Source: Pseudoalteromonas sp. T1lg88
GTDB lineage: Bacteria; Pseudomonadota; Gammaproteobacteria; Enterobacterales; Alteromonadaceae
Length of the DNA stretch: 64,000 nucleotides
Assembly: GCF_002964765.1 (NCBI RefSeq)
Contig: NZ_PQCF01000001.1
Coordinates: 1-64,000, forward strand
Direction: 5' to 3'
Shown here: in pieces, positions 53,701-64,000 of the stretch
Layout of the letters: the number at the start of each line of letters is the position of its first letter
Position numbering within the stretch: position 1 is the stretch's first letter
Translations under genes and position numbers: made by a program
Notes under the pieces: model-generated
The model's input: only the letters and a program-made list of their open reading frames with translations
What the model was told of the DNA's origin: nothing
Database searches by the model: none

Positions 53701-54858
53701 ATGTTTCGCCAACCCATCACTGAGCGGTCAGACTTGGCCGCTCAGGCCGATTACTTCGGCTTTGAGTTCTGCAATATCGATGGCGAAAAGTATTGGGACG
53801 AGAGCGCCTATTATCAATTTACCCTGAAGCAAATTGAAAACGACCTGGAAGACCCGACCAACGAGCTCGAGCAGATGTGCCTGGAATTGGTCGATAAGGT
53901 GGTTCGGGACGAATACTGGCTAAAGAAGTTTGCCCTGCCCGAGCGCTTTTGGGATTTTGTCGCCACCAGTTGGCATAACAAAGAGCCCAGCCTGTATGGG
54001 CGCATGGACTTTAGTTATCAGGGCACAGGCCCGGCTAAACTGCTGGAATACAATGCCGACACCCCCACCTCCATCTACGAGGCGGGTTTTTTCCAATGGC
54101 TATGGCTGGAGCAACAGGTAGACAGGGGCGTACTGCCAAGGCGTGCTGACCAATTCAACAGCATCCAAGAAGCCTTGATCAGCCGCTTTAACCACTTCAG
54201 CAACCTGGATGCCATCCACCTTGTTCACAGCCGCGATTCGCTGGAAGACAAGGGCACGGTCGCCTATTTGCAAGACTGCGCCTATCAGGGGGGTATGCCG
54301 ACCATAAGAATGGCCATTGAGGACATAGGCATAGACGCGAAGGGCCAGCTTACCGACCTTGATGACACGCCAATCTCCCAGTTATTTAAACTTTACCCCT
54401 GGGAAGAGCTGTTTTTTGATGAATTCGCGCCACAGCTGTTAAGCACGGATACCCTATTTGTGGAGCCGCCGTGGAAGGCTGTGCTCTCGAATAAGGCGAT
54501 TTTACCGCTGCTTTGGCAAATGTACCCCGGGCATCCCAATTTACTGCCCAGCTATTTTGCCGGGGAAGAAGGCGAAGGGCTCGAACAAGGCTATGTCAGC
54601 AAACCCTTATTTAGCCGTGAGGGAGAAAACATCACCTGGGTACACCCCAGCAAGGGTCGCGTTCATCAGGGTGGCAGCTACGGCGGTGAGGGCTTTATTA
54701 CCCAGGCCTTAGCGCCTCTGCCCGTATTTGCCGGCAACCACACCTTGATAGGCTCCTGGGTGGTGGGTCATAAAAGCTGTGGCCTGACTATTCGTGAGGA
54801 TAATGGCCCCATTACCAAGGACACCTCGCGCTTTGTACCCCATATTATTTTGGGCTAA
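53701..54858 (+). CDS. ygiC: Glutathionylspermidine synthase-family ATP-grasp protein (YgiC-like)
   Basis: A 385-residue protein of the glutathionylspermidine synthase C-terminal (pre-ATP-grasp) family: YGRMDFSYQGTGPAKLLEYNADTPTSIYE, LLWQMYPGHPNLLPSYF and a C-terminal GSWVVGHKSCGLTIRED. It lacks the amidase half of true Gsp synthetase. A peptide-bond-type ligase activity on an unknown amine is expected by family. It starts on the base after the ygiB stop and ends before a strong terminator. Confidence 0.88.
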   Translation: MFRQPITERSDLAAQADYFGFEFCNIDGEKYWDESAYYQFTLKQIENDLEDPTNELEQMCLELVDKVVRDEYWLKKFALPERFWDFVATSWHNKEPSLYGRMDFSYQGTGPAKLLEYNADTPTSIYEAGFFQWLWLEQQVDRGVLPRRADQFNSIQEALISRFNHFSNLDAIHLVHSRDSLEDKGTVAYLQDCAYQGGMPTIRMAIEDIGIDAKGQLTDLDDTPISQLFKLYPWEELFFDEFAPQLLSTDTLFVEPPWKAVLSNKAILPLLWQMYPGHPNLLPSYFAGEEGEGLEQGYVSKPLFSREGENITWVHPSKGRVHQGGSYGGEGFITQALAPLPVFAGNHTLIGSWVVGHKSCGLTIREDNGPITKDTSRFVPHIILG

Positions 54859-54871
54859 GCATTGCAGACAC

Positions 54872-54902
54872 AAAAAAACCGCTAACTTAAGCGGTTTTTT
54901 TA
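54872..54902. terminator. Bidirectional terminator between ygiC and nqrM
   Basis: AAAAAACCGCT and AGCGGTTTTTTT form a stem with a short loop (54873-54901), with A and T runs on both sides. It serves the convergent ygiC and nqrM genes. Confidence 0.85.
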
Positions 54903-54908
54903 TCGGCA

Positions 54909-55121
54909 TTAAAGAATCTGATTCTCTTTCCAGGCTTGCTCTTTGGCCATGCGCTTTTTACGCTTGTCGCACGGGTCGTCGCAGTCACAGGCTTTTTCTA
55001 TGCCTACAGAGCCCAGGCCACCACAGCTGCTGGCCATTGATTTGCGTTGAACGATAACACCTACCGCCATCGCCGCGATAATAATCAAAAGCAGACCAAA
55101 GGTAAGAAGAAATAGCTGCAT
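54909..55121 (-). CDS. nqrM: Na+-NQR maturation protein NqrM
   Basis: A 70-residue protein (DUF539) with one N-terminal transmembrane helix (FLLTFGLLLIIIAAMAVGVIV) and four cysteines at 33, 45, 47 and 51 (SSCGGLG, ACDCDDPC). Cys33 matches the position shown to be essential in Vibrio NqrM. It is needed to build the iron centre between NqrD and NqrE. AAGGGG precedes the ATG. It lies 75 bp after apbE, the usual place. Confidence 0.92.
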   Translation of the reverse strand: MQLFLLTFGLLLIIIAAMAVGVIVQRKSMASSCGGLGSVGIEKACDCDDPCDKRKKRMAKEQAWKENQIL

Positions 55122-55196
55122 TGTCTGTGCCCCTTAAAAATGACAATCAACGGCTGAGTCAGCCACGGACGTTATTATACGCCCGCTTTAACCTGA

Positions 55197-56228
55197 CTAC
55201 AAATATGGCTTAAACGCCGGACTTGAATAGGTTTTTAAACCTTCCGATGTTTTGCTGATCAAATACACGGGTAGGTTATTGGCCTCGGCATAGGCTTTAG
55301 CGCGCTCCGTACCCATTACCGTTAGCGCCGTAGCCAGGCCGTCGGCGGTCATGGCACTGGGGTGTAACACGGTCACAGACACCAGGTCGTGCTTAATCGG
55401 CATACCGGTTTGCGGGTCAATCAAGTGCGTGTATACCTCGCCGTCCATCTCATAGAAGATACGATAATCACCTGAGGTCGCCACGCCCATAGAGCCCGGC
55501 TCTAAGGTACGATGGATTTTACGCTCACCCTTTGGTGCATCCGGTTGCTCAATGGCAATCACCCAAGGCTTGTTCCCCGGTTTGTGCCCGGCAATACGCA
55601 TCTCGCCGCCAATTTCAACCATATAGTTGGCTATGCCTTGGCGCTCAAGTAAGTCTGCCACCTTATCTATACCAAAACCTTTGGCGGTCGCCGAAAAGCT
55701 CAGCTCCAAACCGTCTACCGACTTAGCTAAGCCCTGCTCGTTCAGGGTCAGCTTATCAACGCCGATATTGGCGACCATGGCATCAAGCTCAGCTTGCGTA
55801 GGTCGCTGCGTCGGGCGCTTATCCGGGCCAAAGCCCCAGAGGTCAATCAGCGGGCCCATGGTCACATCCAGGGTCTTGGTAGAGAAGCCCAAACGGATAG
55901 ACTCCGCCGTCACGGTGCGAAAGTCCGCACTGATGGCCATCACCTCTCCCGCGCTCAAGCGGTTAAACTGGTTGATTTCCGAGTCGGGTATATAGGTCGA
56001 CATGGACTGATTCACGGCTTTTAAGGCCTGCTCTATGTCGCCATGTAGATTCAGCGCTGCCAAATGCTCGCCGGTGGCATACAGCTTGATGTTATAGGTA
56101 GTGCCCATGGTTTTACCATGCAGCAGTAACTCTTGCTGCTCGGGCTCACCGGCCTTATCACAGCCGCTAAGTAGGCCAAAGGTAAGGGCGAAAATCACTA
56201 AGGCCGTGACACGTAGAATAGGTTTCAT
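55197..56228 (-). CDS. apbE: FAD:protein FMN transferase (ApbE)
   Basis: A 343-residue exported flavin transferase with a lipoprotein signal (VTALVIFALTFGLLSGC). Conserved ApbE segments: KTMGTTYNIKL, LDVTMGPLIDLWGFGP, GFGIDKVADLL and HLIDPQTGMP. It covalently attaches FMN to the threonine of the SGAT motifs of NqrB and NqrC encoded upstream. A terminator hairpin lies between nqrF and apbE, so part of its transcription may come from its own promoter. Confidence 0.95.
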   Translation of the reverse strand: MKPILRVTALVIFALTFGLLSGCDKAGEPEQQELLLHGKTMGTTYNIKLYATGEHLAALNLHGDIEQALKAVNQSMSTYIPDSEINQFNRLSAGEVMAISADFRTVTAESIRLGFSTKTLDVTMGPLIDLWGFGPDKRPTQRPTQAELDAMVANIGVDKLTLNEQGLAKSVDGLELSFSATAKGFGIDKVADLLERQGIANYMVEIGGEMRIAGHKPGNKPWVIAIEQPDAPKGERKIHRTLEPGSMGVATSGDYRIFYEMDGEVYTHLIDPQTGMPIKHDLVSVTVLHPSAMTADGLATALTVMGTERAKAYAEANNLPVYLISKTSEGLKTYSSPAFKPYL

Positions 56229-56246
56229 CTGTAATACTCGCGTGAG

Positions 56247-56283
56247 AAAAAAGAAAAGGCTCCCTAACCTTAGCTAGGAAGCC
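56247..56283 (-). terminator. Terminator after nqrF
   Basis: The minus strand reads GGCTTCCTA, an 8-nt loop, TAGGGAGCC (one G-U pair) and then TTTTCTTTTTT (stem 56258-56266 with 56275-56283). It would end or attenuate the nqrABCDEF transcript before apbE. Confidence 0.75.
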
Positions 56284-56318
56284 CTTATACCTAATGTTAA
56301 CGAATATACATCGTTAAA

Positions 56319-57545
56319 TTAGCCGCCGAAGTCATCCAGTAGGATGTTCTCGTCTTCAACACCTAAATCTTTAAGCATGTTGATAACGGCCGCGTTCATC
56401 ATAGGTGGTCCACACATGTAGAACTCACAATCTTCAGGCGCGTCGTGGTCCTTCAGATAGTTGTCATACAATACGTTGTGGATAAAGCCAGTGTAACCTT
56501 CCCAGTTGTCCTCTGGTTGAGGATCTGAAAGGGCTACGTGCCATACGAAGTTATCGTTTTCAGCAGCTAGGCCGTCGAAATCTTCTACATAGAACATTTC
56601 GCGCTTAGAACGTGCACCGTACCAGAAGCTCATCTTACGCTTAGAGTTAAGACGCTTAAGCTGGTCGAAAATGTGTGAACGCATAGGTGCCATACCTGCA
56701 CCACCACCTACGAATACCATTTCTGCGTCTGTGTCTTTGGCGAAGAATTCACCGAATGGACCAGAAATAGTTACCTTGTCACCTGATTTAAGCGACCAGA
56801 TGTATGAAGACATCTTACCGCAAGGTAGGCTTAGGTTGTTTGGCGGCGGAGTCGCAATACGTACGTTAAGCATGATGATGCCGAACTCTTCTGGGTAGTT
56901 AGCCATTGAGTACGCACGGATTGTTTCTTCGTCAACTTTTGACTCTAGTTTGAAGAAGCCAAAACGATCCCAGTCTGCACGATATTCTTCAGGAATATCG
57001 AAGTCAGCGTATTTAACATGGTGAGCAGGCGCTTCGATCTGAATATAACCACCGGCACGGAAAGGTACAACCTCACCTTCAGGGATAGCTAGTTTCAGTT
57101 CTTTAATGAAGGTTGCCTTGTTATCGTTAGAGATAACAGAACATTCCCACTTCTTGATACCGAAGATAGACTCTTCAAGTTCAATTTCCATGTCGCCTTT
57201 AACGGCAACCTGACACGCTAGACGACAGCCATGACGGGCTTCACCTTTAGAGATGTGGTCAAGCTCGGTCGGTAGGATATCACCACCACCCGATTTCACA
57301 TCTACGCGACACTGGCCACATGAGCCACCGCCACCACAAGCAGACGATACGAAAATACCGGCATCTGCTAGTGCACCAAGTAGCTTGCTACCCGGTGAAG
57401 TTTTAATTGCTTTCTCAGGATCGCCATTGATCCCAATGGTGACGTCACCTGTGGGTACTAGCTTAGATTTAGCTGCAATAATAACTAAAACCAAGATAAC
57501 CACGATAGCGACGAATACACCTACGCCTAAATATACCTCAAGCAT
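56319..57545 (-). CDS. nqrF: Na+-NQR subunit F (NADH dehydrogenase, 2Fe-2S/FAD)
   Basis: A 408-residue protein: N-terminal transmembrane helix ([20 protein letters not shown]), ferredoxin domain with the 2Fe-2S cysteines in [12 protein letters not shown] and HGCRLACQ, then FAD-binding (RAYSMANYP) and NADH-binding ([15 protein letters not shown]) domains, ending LDDFGG. It takes electrons from NADH into the Na+ pump. Last gene of nqrABCDEF, 17 bp after nqrE. Confidence 0.97.
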   Translation of the reverse strand: MLEVYLGVGVFVAIVVILVLVIIAAKSKLVPTGDVTIGINGDPEKAIKTSPGSKLLGALADAGIFVSSACGGGGSCGQCRVDVKSGGGDILPTELDHISKGEARHGCRLACQVAVKGDMEIELEESIFGIKKWECSVISNDNKATFIKELKLAIPEGEVVPFRAGGYIQIEAPAHHVKYADFDIPEEYRADWDRFGFFKLESKVDEETIRAYSMANYPEEFGIIMLNVRIATPPPNNLSLPCGKMSSYIWSLKSGDKVTISGPFGEFFAKDTDAEMVFVGGGAGMAPMRSHIFDQLKRLNSKRKMSFWYGARSKREMFYVEDFDGLAAENDNFVWHVALSDPQPEDNWEGYTGFIHNVLYDNYLKDHDAPEDCEFYMCGPPMMNAAVINMLKDLGVEDENILLDDFGG

Positions 57546-57562
57546 GATTTCTCCTCGCTACC

Positions 57563-58171
57563 TTATAGTGAAATACCAGAGAATGACATAAAGCCAAGAC
57601 CCATAAGACCTACTGTGATAAAGGTAATACCTAGACCACGCAGACCGTCTGGCACGTCTGAATACTTCATCTTCTCACGGATACCAGCAAGCAAAGTGAT
57701 TGCCAGTGCCCAACCCACACCTGAGCCCAGGCCGAAAACCACTGACTCACCGAAGTTGTAGTTACGCTCTACCATGAAGGATACCGCACCGAAAATCGCA
57801 CAGTTTACCGTGATCAATGGTAGGAAGATGCCCAGCGCGTTGTATAGCGGCGGGAAGAACTTATCCAGAGCCATCTCTAGAATTTGTACTAGGGCAGCAA
57901 TAACACCGATGAAGGTTAGGAAGCGTAGGAAGCTTAAGTCAGCTTCTGGGAAACCCAACCACTCAAGTGCGCCTGGTGCCAATACCGCGTGATAAACCAC
58001 TTGGTTTACCGGTACCGCAATACCTAGTACGAAGATAACCGCAATACCTAGGCCTAGTGACGTTTTTACTTTCTTAGATACAGCTAGGAAAGTACACATA
58101 CCCAAGAAGAAGGCAAGCGCAAGGTTTTCAATGAAAACCGCTTTAACAAATAAGTTAAGATACTGTTCCAC
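57563..58171 (-). CDS. nqrE: Na+-NQR subunit E
   Basis: A 202-residue membrane protein with six helices ([52 protein letters not shown]). NqrD and NqrE are inverted-topology paralogues whose cysteines hold the intramembrane iron centre; one is seen in TVNCAIFG and another in LGMCTF. It lies 10 bp after nqrD. Confidence 0.96.
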   Translation of the reverse strand: MEQYLNLFVKAVFIENLALAFFLGMCTFLAVSKKVKTSLGLGIAVIFVLGIAVPVNQVVYHAVLAPGALEWLGFPEADLSFLRFLTFIGVIAALVQILEMALDKFFPPLYNALGIFLPLITVNCAIFGAVSFMVERNYNFGESVVFGLGSGVGWALAITLLAGIREKMKYSDVPDGLRGLGITFITVGLMGLGFMSFSGISL

Positions 58172-58181
58172 AACTCGCCCC

Positions 58182-58811
58182 TTATTTCGCTTCTACTTGG
58201 TCTTTCTTATAGGTACGAAGTACCCAGATGAATAGACCGATGATGAAGAATGCACTTGGTGGAAGGATCAATAGACCCATAGGCTGGTACCAGCCACCGT
58301 TTTGCACCAGTGGAATGATTTCCACATCGAATAGTGAACCTTTACCGAATAGCTCACGAATGAAACCAACAGTCAGTAGCACTACCGAGTAGCCAAGACC
58401 GTTACCAATACCGTCTAGGAATGACATCAAAGGCGGCGACTTCATTGCGTATGCTTCGGCACGACCCATTACGATACAGTTGGTAATGATTAGACCAACG
58501 AATACCGATAGCTCTTTTGCAGTTGCATAAGAGAAGGCCTGTAGCACCTGGTCAACCACGATTACCAATGAAGCGATAATCGTCATCTGTACGATAATAC
58601 GAACGCTTGATGGGATCTGGTTACGGATCATCGAGATAAACAAGCTTGAGAAGGCTGTTACCAAGGTCAATGCGATTGACATGATCAAGGCATTTTTCAA
58701 GCTTGAAGTAACCGCCAGCGCAGAACAAATACCTAGTACTTGCAGGGCGATTGGGTTATTGGCGAAGACAGGTCCAAATAGAACCGACTTCATTTCTTTA
58801 GTATCAGCCAT
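58182..58811 (-). CDS. nqrD: Na+-NQR subunit D
   Basis: A 209-residue, six-helix membrane protein. The conserved [24 protein letters not shown] and [22 protein letters not shown] carry the cysteines that pair with those of NqrE. It shares one base with the nqrC stop. Confidence 0.96.
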   Translation of the reverse strand: MADTKEMKSVLFGPVFANNPIALQVLGICSALAVTSSLKNALIMSIALTLVTAFSSLFISMIRNQIPSSVRIIVQMTIIASLVIVVDQVLQAFSYATAKELSVFVGLIITNCIVMGRAEAYAMKSPPLMSFLDGIGNGLGYSVVLLTVGFIRELFGKGSLFDVEIIPLVQNGGWYQPMGLLILPPSAFFIIGLFIWVLRTYKKDQVEAK

Positions 58812-59578
58812 TATTTCAACGCTCCTTCACGTACTTTCGCAAGGAAAGGACCAAAGCCATGATCGCCAGTCCAGTAGTCAACCGTGTTATCAACACCGTT
58901 AGACGTCAGTGTTGCACCAGATAGACCATCAACTTGGTGAGCATTCTTGGCGCCACTTTTCACTAGGTCAATAGGAAGCTCTTTTTCTTGCCACTGAGCC
59001 GTCCAAGTTGGGTTTTGGATTTCACCACCCAGGCCTGGAGTTTCGTTGTGCTTGTAGAAGATAAGGTTTTTAACAGTTTCACCGTCGTTTTCTAGCGCTA
59101 GGAAACCATACATTACACCCCAAAGACCGTAGCCCTGGATAGGTAGAATGATAGAGTTTACTGAGCCGTCGTCGGAGCGGCTAATGTATACCGGCGCTTC
59201 AGTAGTACGACGTTGAATACCCGCTTTATCTTGAGCTTTAGTTAGCTTGATGCTCATTGCCGCATCGAACTTACTTTTCTCAAAATCGTACGCTTTAATC
59301 CAAGCGCTACGAGCGTCTTCGTTGTCAAACTGCACTTGTTGGCCGCTTTCAACATTAACAACTAGGGTTTCGATGTTTGCATCAAACGTAGATTGAACGT
59401 TTGTAACGCCTTCAAAACCAGCTGCAGCCAGGATATTGCTTTGAATATCTTTAAGCTTGTTTTCTTGCTGTAGTGGACGTAATTGTACTGATGCAAACGA
59501 TACGATAACCGCACACACCAAACATAGTGACACTACTACACCAAGCGTTTTACCGATTGATTCGTTTTTACTAGCCAC
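58811..59578 (-). CDS. nqrC: Na+-NQR subunit C
   Basis: A 255-residue protein with one N-terminal helix and a periplasmic FMN-binding domain. The covalent FMN motif SGAT is at 220-223 ([13 protein letters not shown]), so Thr223 is the expected attachment site, and [12 protein letters not shown] precedes it. Modified by ApbE. The start overlaps nqrB by 8 bp. Confidence 0.96.
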   Translation of the reverse strand: MASKNESIGKTLGVVVSLCLVCAVIVSFASVQLRPLQQENKLKDIQSNILAAAGFEGVTNVQSTFDANIETLVVNVESGQQVQFDNEDARSAWIKAYDFEKSKFDAAMSIKLTKAQDKAGIQRRTTEAPVYISRSDDGSVNSIILPIQGYGLWGVMYGFLALENDGETVKNLIFYKHNETPGLGGEIQNPTWTAQWQEKELPIDLVKSGAKNAHQVDGLSGATLTSNGVDNTVDYWTGDHGFGPFLAKVREGALK

Positions 59579-60770
59579 GTGCCAATCTCCTCTTGATGTT
59601 TGACTGCGCTACGAAGTGGTCGAATAGCGGCGCGAATAAGTTAGCAAATAGGATTGCTAGCATCATGCCTTCTGGGTACGCAGGGTTCACTACGCGGATC
59701 ATTACCACCATGAAACCAATTAACGCACCGTAAGCCCACTTACCTTTATCGGTGAATGACGCTGAAACCGGGTCGGTTGCCATAAAGAACATACCGAAGG
59801 CGAAGCCACCCAGCACTAGGTGCCAATGCCAAGGCATAGCAAATGCTGCGTTAGTTTCAGAACCGATGAAGTTAAGTAGCATTGATGTAACCACCATACC
59901 TAGGAAAGTACCTAGTACGATGCGCCACGAAGCAATACGCACATAAATAAGGAATAAACCACCGATAGCAAGCGCTAGCGTCGAGGTCTCACCTACAGAA
60001 CCTTGAATGAAGCCGTAGAAAGCATTCCACCAAAGTTCCATGTTGGCGTAATCCAATGCACCTGTAGCCGCTTGGCCTAGGTAAGTTGCACCAGAGAAAC
60101 CGTCAACCGCTGTCCATACCGTGTCACCTGAAATCTGCGCAGGGTATGCGAAGAATAGGAAAGCACGACCCGCTAATGCCGGGTTTAGGAAGTTACGGCC
60201 AGTACCACCGAATACCTCTTTGGCAATAACAACACCGAAGGTAATACCTAGGGCTACTTGCCAAAGTGGAATAGTCGCTGGCAGGATTAGCGCGAACAGC
60301 ACTGAGGTTACGAAGAAACCTTCGTTTACTTCGTGCTTACGAACCGATGCAAATAGCACTTCCCAGAAACCACCCACAGCAAAAGTGACAGCGTAGATAG
60401 GTAGGAAGAAACAGGCACCGTAGAACATCTTCGCACCCCAACCCGAATCAGCGGTTAGTTCACCACCGAACAGTTGGAATAAAGCTACTTGCCATGAATC
60501 GCCAAGTGCAAAACCGTTCGCGATTGCGTCAGCCGCTTGGTGACCAATGTTGAACATGCCAAAGAACATGGCTGGGAACGTTGCCATCCACACTAAAATC
60601 ATAATACGTTTTAGGTCAATGTTATCGCGAACGTGAGTACCGCCTTTGTTTACATAGCCTGGTGTGTAGAAAATAGTCGCAGCTGCTTCATACAGGGCAT
60701 ACCATTTTTCGTGTTTACCGCCAGGTTCAAAATGCGGTTCGATGTCTTCTAAAAATTTCTTCAAGCCCAT
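59571..60770 (-). CDS. nqrB: Na+-NQR subunit B
   Basis: A 399-residue, roughly ten-helix subunit that binds riboflavin and quinone and carries a covalent FMN. The SGAT motif is at residues 226-229 (VDGFSGATY); Thr229 is the expected FMN site. [23 protein letters not shown] is the conserved segment before it. It follows nqrA by 1 bp. Confidence 0.96.
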   Translation of the reverse strand: MGLKKFLEDIEPHFEPGGKHEKWYALYEAAATIFYTPGYVNKGGTHVRDNIDLKRIMILVWMATFPAMFFGMFNIGHQAADAIANGFALGDSWQVALFQLFGGELTADSGWGAKMFYGACFFLPIYAVTFAVGGFWEVLFASVRKHEVNEGFFVTSVLFALILPATIPLWQVALGITFGVVIAKEVFGGTGRNFLNPALAGRAFLFFAYPAQISGDTVWTAVDGFSGATYLGQAATGALDYANMELWWNAFYGFIQGSVGETSTLALAIGGLFLIYVRIASWRIVLGTFLGMVVTSMLLNFIGSETNAAFAMPWHWHLVLGGFAFGMFFMATDPVSASFTDKGKWAYGALIGFMVVMIRVVNPAYPEGMMLAILFANLFAPLFDHFVAQSNIKRRLARG

Positions 60771-60771
60771 C

Positions 60772-62115
60772 TTAACCTTCCTTCTCGATGGTTGTCAGGC
60801 AGTCACGAAGGATTGAACCGTACTCGTATTTACCAGGACAAACGAAGGTACACAATGCTAAATCTTCTTCGTCTAGCTCCAATGCGCCTAGGGTAATTGC
60901 GCTGTCTAAGTCACGTGCAATCAGGTCACGTAGCAGTAGCGTAGGCAAAATATCTAGCGGCATTACACGCTCATAGTTACCGATTGGTACCATGGCACGC
61001 TTAGAACCACCTGTAGAGGTAGTCATATTGAATAGACGACTTGGTGCAAGGTGACCAAGGAAGGTGCGTGTTACAGAGAACTTGTTGCTACCTGGTGCAA
61101 TCCAACCAAATAGTTCCTTCTCACGACCTTCAAGCAGTACCGACACTTGCGTGTGGTAGCGACCTAGGAAGGCGTGTGGACCAGTGGCGTTAGTACCAGA
61201 AAGTACAGAACCAGAAATCACACGGTTGTCACCGTCTTCTAGTTCGCCCGCAACTAAATCGTCTAGTGCAGCACCCATGTGGGTCTTAACTAGGCGCGGG
61301 TTCTTAACGCGAGGACCGGCTAAAGAAATCACACGATCTGTGTAAATTTCGCCAGTTAGGAAAAGCTGACCGAAAGCAATCACGTCCTGGTAGCCTAGGT
61401 GCCAAACCTGCTTAGATGCAGATACTGGATCTAGGTGATGGATGTGAGTACCAACAAGACCGGCTGGGTGCTTGCCACCAAACTCATGTACTTCAACAGA
61501 AGCAACTGATGAGCTAGGTACTTGCGCGCCCGCTTTCTTACATACGTACACTTTACCTTCGGTAAGGCGTGAAACCACGGCCAGACCGGCTTCGAAAGCA
61601 TCAGCATTTTCGGCAATCACAACCACTGGATCAGCGGCTAGCGGATTGGTGTCCATAGCAGTTACGAATACTGAGCTAGGCTTAGCATCTACCGCAGGAA
61701 CTTTGCTGAAAGGACGAGTACGTAGTGCGGTCCATTGACCAGACTTAACAAGTTGATCGACAACTGTGTCGCGATCTAGGCTTGCTAGTTGGCTTTGGTC
61801 GAACTTGGCAAACGTTTCTTGCTCAGTGCCATTAACTTCAATAACAACTGATTGCAGTACACGTTTTGCACCACGGTTGATTTCTTTTACTACGCCGGCA
61901 GCCGGTGCAGTGTAGATTACGCCAGGATTCTTTTTATCTTCAAAAAGAACTTGGCCTTTTTTGACTTGGTCATCCACACGAACTCGCATGGTTGGACGCA
62001 TGCCGATGTATTCTTCACCTAGCACAGCTACTCGTTTAACGGGTTGACCGTCATGAATAACTTGCTGAGGTGCGCCCTCTATCGGTAGATCCAGACCTTT
62101 TTTTATGTTGATCAT
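60772..62115 (-). CDS. nqrA: Na+-NQR subunit A
   Basis: A 447-residue cytoplasmic subunit (446 in Vibrio). The family start is [16 protein letters not shown], so ATG 62115 is preferred over an in-frame ATG four codons upstream (62127); neither has a strong Shine-Dalgarno. Conserved segments include [19 protein letters not shown] and [10 protein letters not shown] near the C-terminus. First gene of the nqr operon. Confidence 0.95.
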   Translation of the reverse strand: MINIKKGLDLPIEGAPQQVIHDGQPVKRVAVLGEEYIGMRPTMRVRVDDQVKKGQVLFEDKKNPGVIYTAPAAGVVKEINRGAKRVLQSVVIEVNGTEQETFAKFDQSQLASLDRDTVVDQLVKSGQWTALRTRPFSKVPAVDAKPSSVFVTAMDTNPLAADPVVVIAENADAFEAGLAVVSRLTEGKVYVCKKAGAQVPSSSVASVEVHEFGGKHPAGLVGTHIHHLDPVSASKQVWHLGYQDVIAFGQLFLTGEIYTDRVISLAGPRVKNPRLVKTHMGAALDDLVAGELEDGDNRVISGSVLSGTNATGPHAFLGRYHTQVSVLLEGREKELFGWIAPGSNKFSVTRTFLGHLAPSRLFNMTTSTGGSKRAMVPIGNYERVMPLDILPTLLLRDLIARDLDSAITLGALELDEEDLALCTFVCPGKYEYGSILRDCLTTIEKEG

Positions 62116-62127
62116 ACGCACTTGCAT

Positions 62128-62517
62128 TACATTAAAGGAAAGAAACTTAAAATCTCACCAACCGCGCCGCTTAGCATCGACCGACTGGTACCAAACCGCG
62201 TTGTAAATGTAAGGCCAACTCCCCCTAACGACGTTTTAAAAACATCAAAATGAGTAATTATCAACCTACATCAGTAATACAAACGGTATAAAAGAGCACC
62301 TATGTCAGCCAGTGTTTCAAGCAACGCAGCGAACTTGTCACACATCTGCCGAATTTTAACATCATTCACGGCGACTATGCGAGTTAAAAAGTAAAAATTA
62401 TCCAAGGATCAGCGGCGTTCTCGAATGAATAAACTTCAATATAGACCAAAGTCTTAATTCCGCGTGTTCAATTGTAACTAATTGCTAATTAATCACATAA
62501 CACCGTTACCCAGATAC
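62128..62517. other. nqrA upstream region
   Basis: About 390 bp of A/T-rich sequence between nqrA and fabV with no coding frame I can support. The nqr promoter should be here on the minus strand, but no hexamer pair stood out clearly enough to call. No riboswitch or small RNA was recognised. Confidence 0.4.
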
Positions 62518-62547
62518 AAAAAAGCCAGTCTTAAGACTGGCTTTTTT
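62518..62547 (-). terminator. fabV terminator
   Basis: The perfect 12-bp palindromic stem AAAAAGCCAGTC / GACTGGCTTTTT with a TTAA loop, 17 bp after the fabV stop. Confidence 0.9.
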
Positions 62548-62563
62548 AGCAGATACAACCCAA

Positions 62564-63754
62564 TTACAGCAGGTTGTTGATGGCCACATCCGGGTTCACA
62601 TCCGCGTCATAGTCAACGCCGGCTAAATCAAAGCCGAATAGATGTAAGAACTCTTTGTGGTAACCCACGTAGTCGGTCAGCTCGTCTATGGTATCGGTAT
62701 CAACCGTATCCCAAATCGTCTGAATGCGCTGCTGCACATCGTCTTCAAGCTCTTTGTAATTCTGGAACAGGTGACCGCCGTCATCAAAGCGTGGTGTTTC
62801 ACCGTACAGGTTCTCTTTGAATAGCGCGGTAATTTGCTCTATGGTGCCTTCATAGGTACCGTCTGCTTTCATCACTTTGAATAGTGCTGAAATGTACAGA
62901 GGCATAATTGGAATAGCCGAGCTTGCCTGCGTCACTACTGCATTCAGTGAGCTTACATAGGCTTCGCCAGATAACGCAGCAGTCGATGCTTTGATCTCTC
63001 GTGCCGCACGGTCCAGGTCTTCTTTGGCTTTACCAATAGTCGCGTGACCATAGATAGGCCAGGTCAGCTCTTTACCAATATAGGTGTAAGCAGTAGTTTT
63101 GAAGTTGTCCGCCAATACACCTGCTTCATTAAGAGCATCGATCCACAGCTGCCAGTCTTCACCACCCATCACTTTAACTGTGTTGGCAATTTCTTCTTCG
63201 CTGGCCGCTTCAACGCTCACTTCGTCGATAACACGCTTGGAGGTGTTAAGGTTTTTAGTGGTTACGCTTTCACCGATAGGCTTAAGCGTTGACGAGTAAG
63301 TTTCACCTGTTTTCGGGTCGGTACGACGCGGTGACGCCAAAGAGTAAATAACCAGGTCTACTTTACCTAGTTCATTCTTAATGGTGTCGATGGCTTGCGC
63401 CTTGATTTCATCAGAAAACGCATCGCCATTGATGTTCTTAGCCCAGATGCCGGCTTCGTCGGCAGCCTGTTGAAAGGCCGCAGTGTTGTACCAACCTGCT
63501 GAGGCGGTTTTCTTCTCTGTGCCTTCTTTTTCAAAGAACACGCCCAACGTTTTAGCGCCATGGCCAAATGCCGATACGATACGAGATGCTAGGCCGTAAC
63601 CTGTTGATGAACCAATGACCAAAACGTTTTTTGGACCCTGGCCCAAGTCACCTTGGCTTTTTACATATTCTATTTGTTGTTGTACATGTGCCGCACAGCC
63701 TGCTGGGTGTGCGTTAGTGCATATAAATCCACGGATTTTAGGCTTAATGACCAT
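62564..63754 (-). CDS. fabV: Trans-2-enoyl-ACP/CoA reductase FabV
   Basis: A 396-residue short-chain-dehydrogenase-like reductase of the FabV type. NAD(P)-binding [12 protein letters not shown] is at residues 48-59. The catalytic Tyr235 and Lys244 ([10 protein letters not shown]) are eight residues apart, the hallmark spacing of FabV, and the numbering equals that of characterised FabV proteins. It reduces the enoyl intermediate of fatty-acid elongation. FabV enzymes are known to be insensitive to triclosan. It stands alone with its own terminator; the upstream gap holds a 6-bp inverted repeat (63791-63815). Confidence 0.95.
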   Translation of the reverse strand: MVIKPKIRGFICTNAHPAGCAAHVQQQIEYVKSQGDLGQGPKNVLVIGSSTGYGLASRIVSAFGHGAKTLGVFFEKEGTEKKTASAGWYNTAAFQQAADEAGIWAKNINGDAFSDEIKAQAIDTIKNELGKVDLVIYSLASPRRTDPKTGETYSSTLKPIGESVTTKNLNTSKRVIDEVSVEAASEEEIANTVKVMGGEDWQLWIDALNEAGVLADNFKTTAYTYIGKELTWPIYGHATIGKAKEDLDRAAREIKASTAALSGEAYVSSLNAVVTQASSAIPIMPLYISALFKVMKADGTYEGTIEQITALFKENLYGETPRFDDGGHLFQNYKELEDDVQQRIQTIWDTVDTDTIDELTDYVGYHKEFLHLFGFDLAGVDYDADVNPDVAINNLL

Positions 63755-63840
63755 GATAAAATTCCATATCTTGCCGAAAAATTAGCGCTAGTGTAGCGAC
63801 TATTCTTCACTACACAGGTCTGATGACTCGCGCCGGGTGT

Positions 63841-64000
63841 TTAGTTATCAAATTTAGAACCACCTAAACAGCTCGGCGACTCAGGGGCTTGCCCTTGCTT
63901 TTCGCTGAACTCTTCGGGGGTATAGGCATGGATAGCCAGCGCATGAATATGCTCACGCAGCTCCTGTGCCAAAATATCGTTTATAGCGCGATGACGTTGC
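63841..64000 (-). CDS. bolA: BolA-family protein, C-terminal part (runs off the window)
   Basis: 52 codons plus a stop are visible; the 5' end is beyond position 64000. The translation reads [20 protein letters not shown], then [11 protein letters not shown] and finally [12 protein letters not shown]. This matches the BolA C-terminus (RHR...LAEEL...VHALALHTYT, and a terminal SPPCRG in E. coli). The conserved His in ALAIHAY is the likely iron-sulfur ligand with glutaredoxin. Its C-terminal extension fits BolA better than the shorter IbaG. Confidence 0.85.
   Translation of the reverse strand, partial: QRHRAINDILAQELREHIHALAIHAYTPEEFSEKQGQAPESPSCLGGSKFDN

Overview
The window reads as chromosomal DNA of a marine gammaproteobacterium of the Alteromonadales type (Shewanella, Pseudoalteromonas, Alteromonas and relatives). 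This rests on gene content and order: xseB-ispA-dxs, the block glyA-nrdR-ribD-ribE-ribBX-ribH-nusB-thiL-pgpA, a complete Na+-translocating NADH:quinone reductase operon, a FabV enoyl reductase, a LexA-type SOS box and a MetJ-type operator. The genus cannot be fixed by eye. No transposase, integrase, prophage structural module, tRNA or CRISPR array was seen.

Layout. 1-420: leader and tandem P1/P2 promoters of an rRNA operon transcribed leftward out of the window. 673-8187: cnoX, a secreted M20 amidohydrolase, topB, then xseB-ispA-dxs. 8280-18685 (minus strand): a beta-propeller sensor diguanylate cyclase, pgpA, thiL, nusB, the riboflavin genes, nrdR and glyA. 18880-24126: the SOS mutagenesis cassette imuA-imuB-dnaE2 with a perfect LexA box. 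24272-25728 and 36384-38185: two halves of a cobalamin uptake and adenosylation locus (cobO-btuF and btuD-btuC), all on the minus strand. Between them sits a plus-strand block of five genes (26062-36345). 38243-44632: a DUF2339 membrane protein, hrpB and a membrane diguanylate cyclase. 44787-49417: metA plus a methionine synthase MetH split into two genes, behind a MetJ-like operator. 49568-54858: a DMT transporter, ettA, a PilZ protein and a DUF350-ygiB-ygiC operon. 54909-62115: nqrABCDEF, apbE and nqrM. 62564-64000: fabV and the 3' end of bolA.

How the parts fit. Cobalamin scavenging (BtuF, BtuC, BtuD), its adenosylation (CobO) and the B12-dependent MetH are all present. The nqr genes come with their own maturation factors: ApbE attaches FMN to NqrB and NqrC, and NqrM is needed for the iron centre. 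Thiamine, riboflavin and isoprenoid precursor genes sit together.

The most unusual part is 26062-36345. It holds a PRMT-like methyltransferase, a formyltransferase with an intact N/H/D triad, a phage-tail-collar (MdpB-like) protein with no phage around it, a sulfotransferase, and a secreted protein of about 2,180 residues. That last protein has a DUF4347 caspase-like domain, many adhesin-type repeats and a C-terminal sorting-type tail. A one-base frameshift interrupts it near 32,760. The block looks inserted into the B12 locus and may be a surface-protein and modification system. That function is inference.
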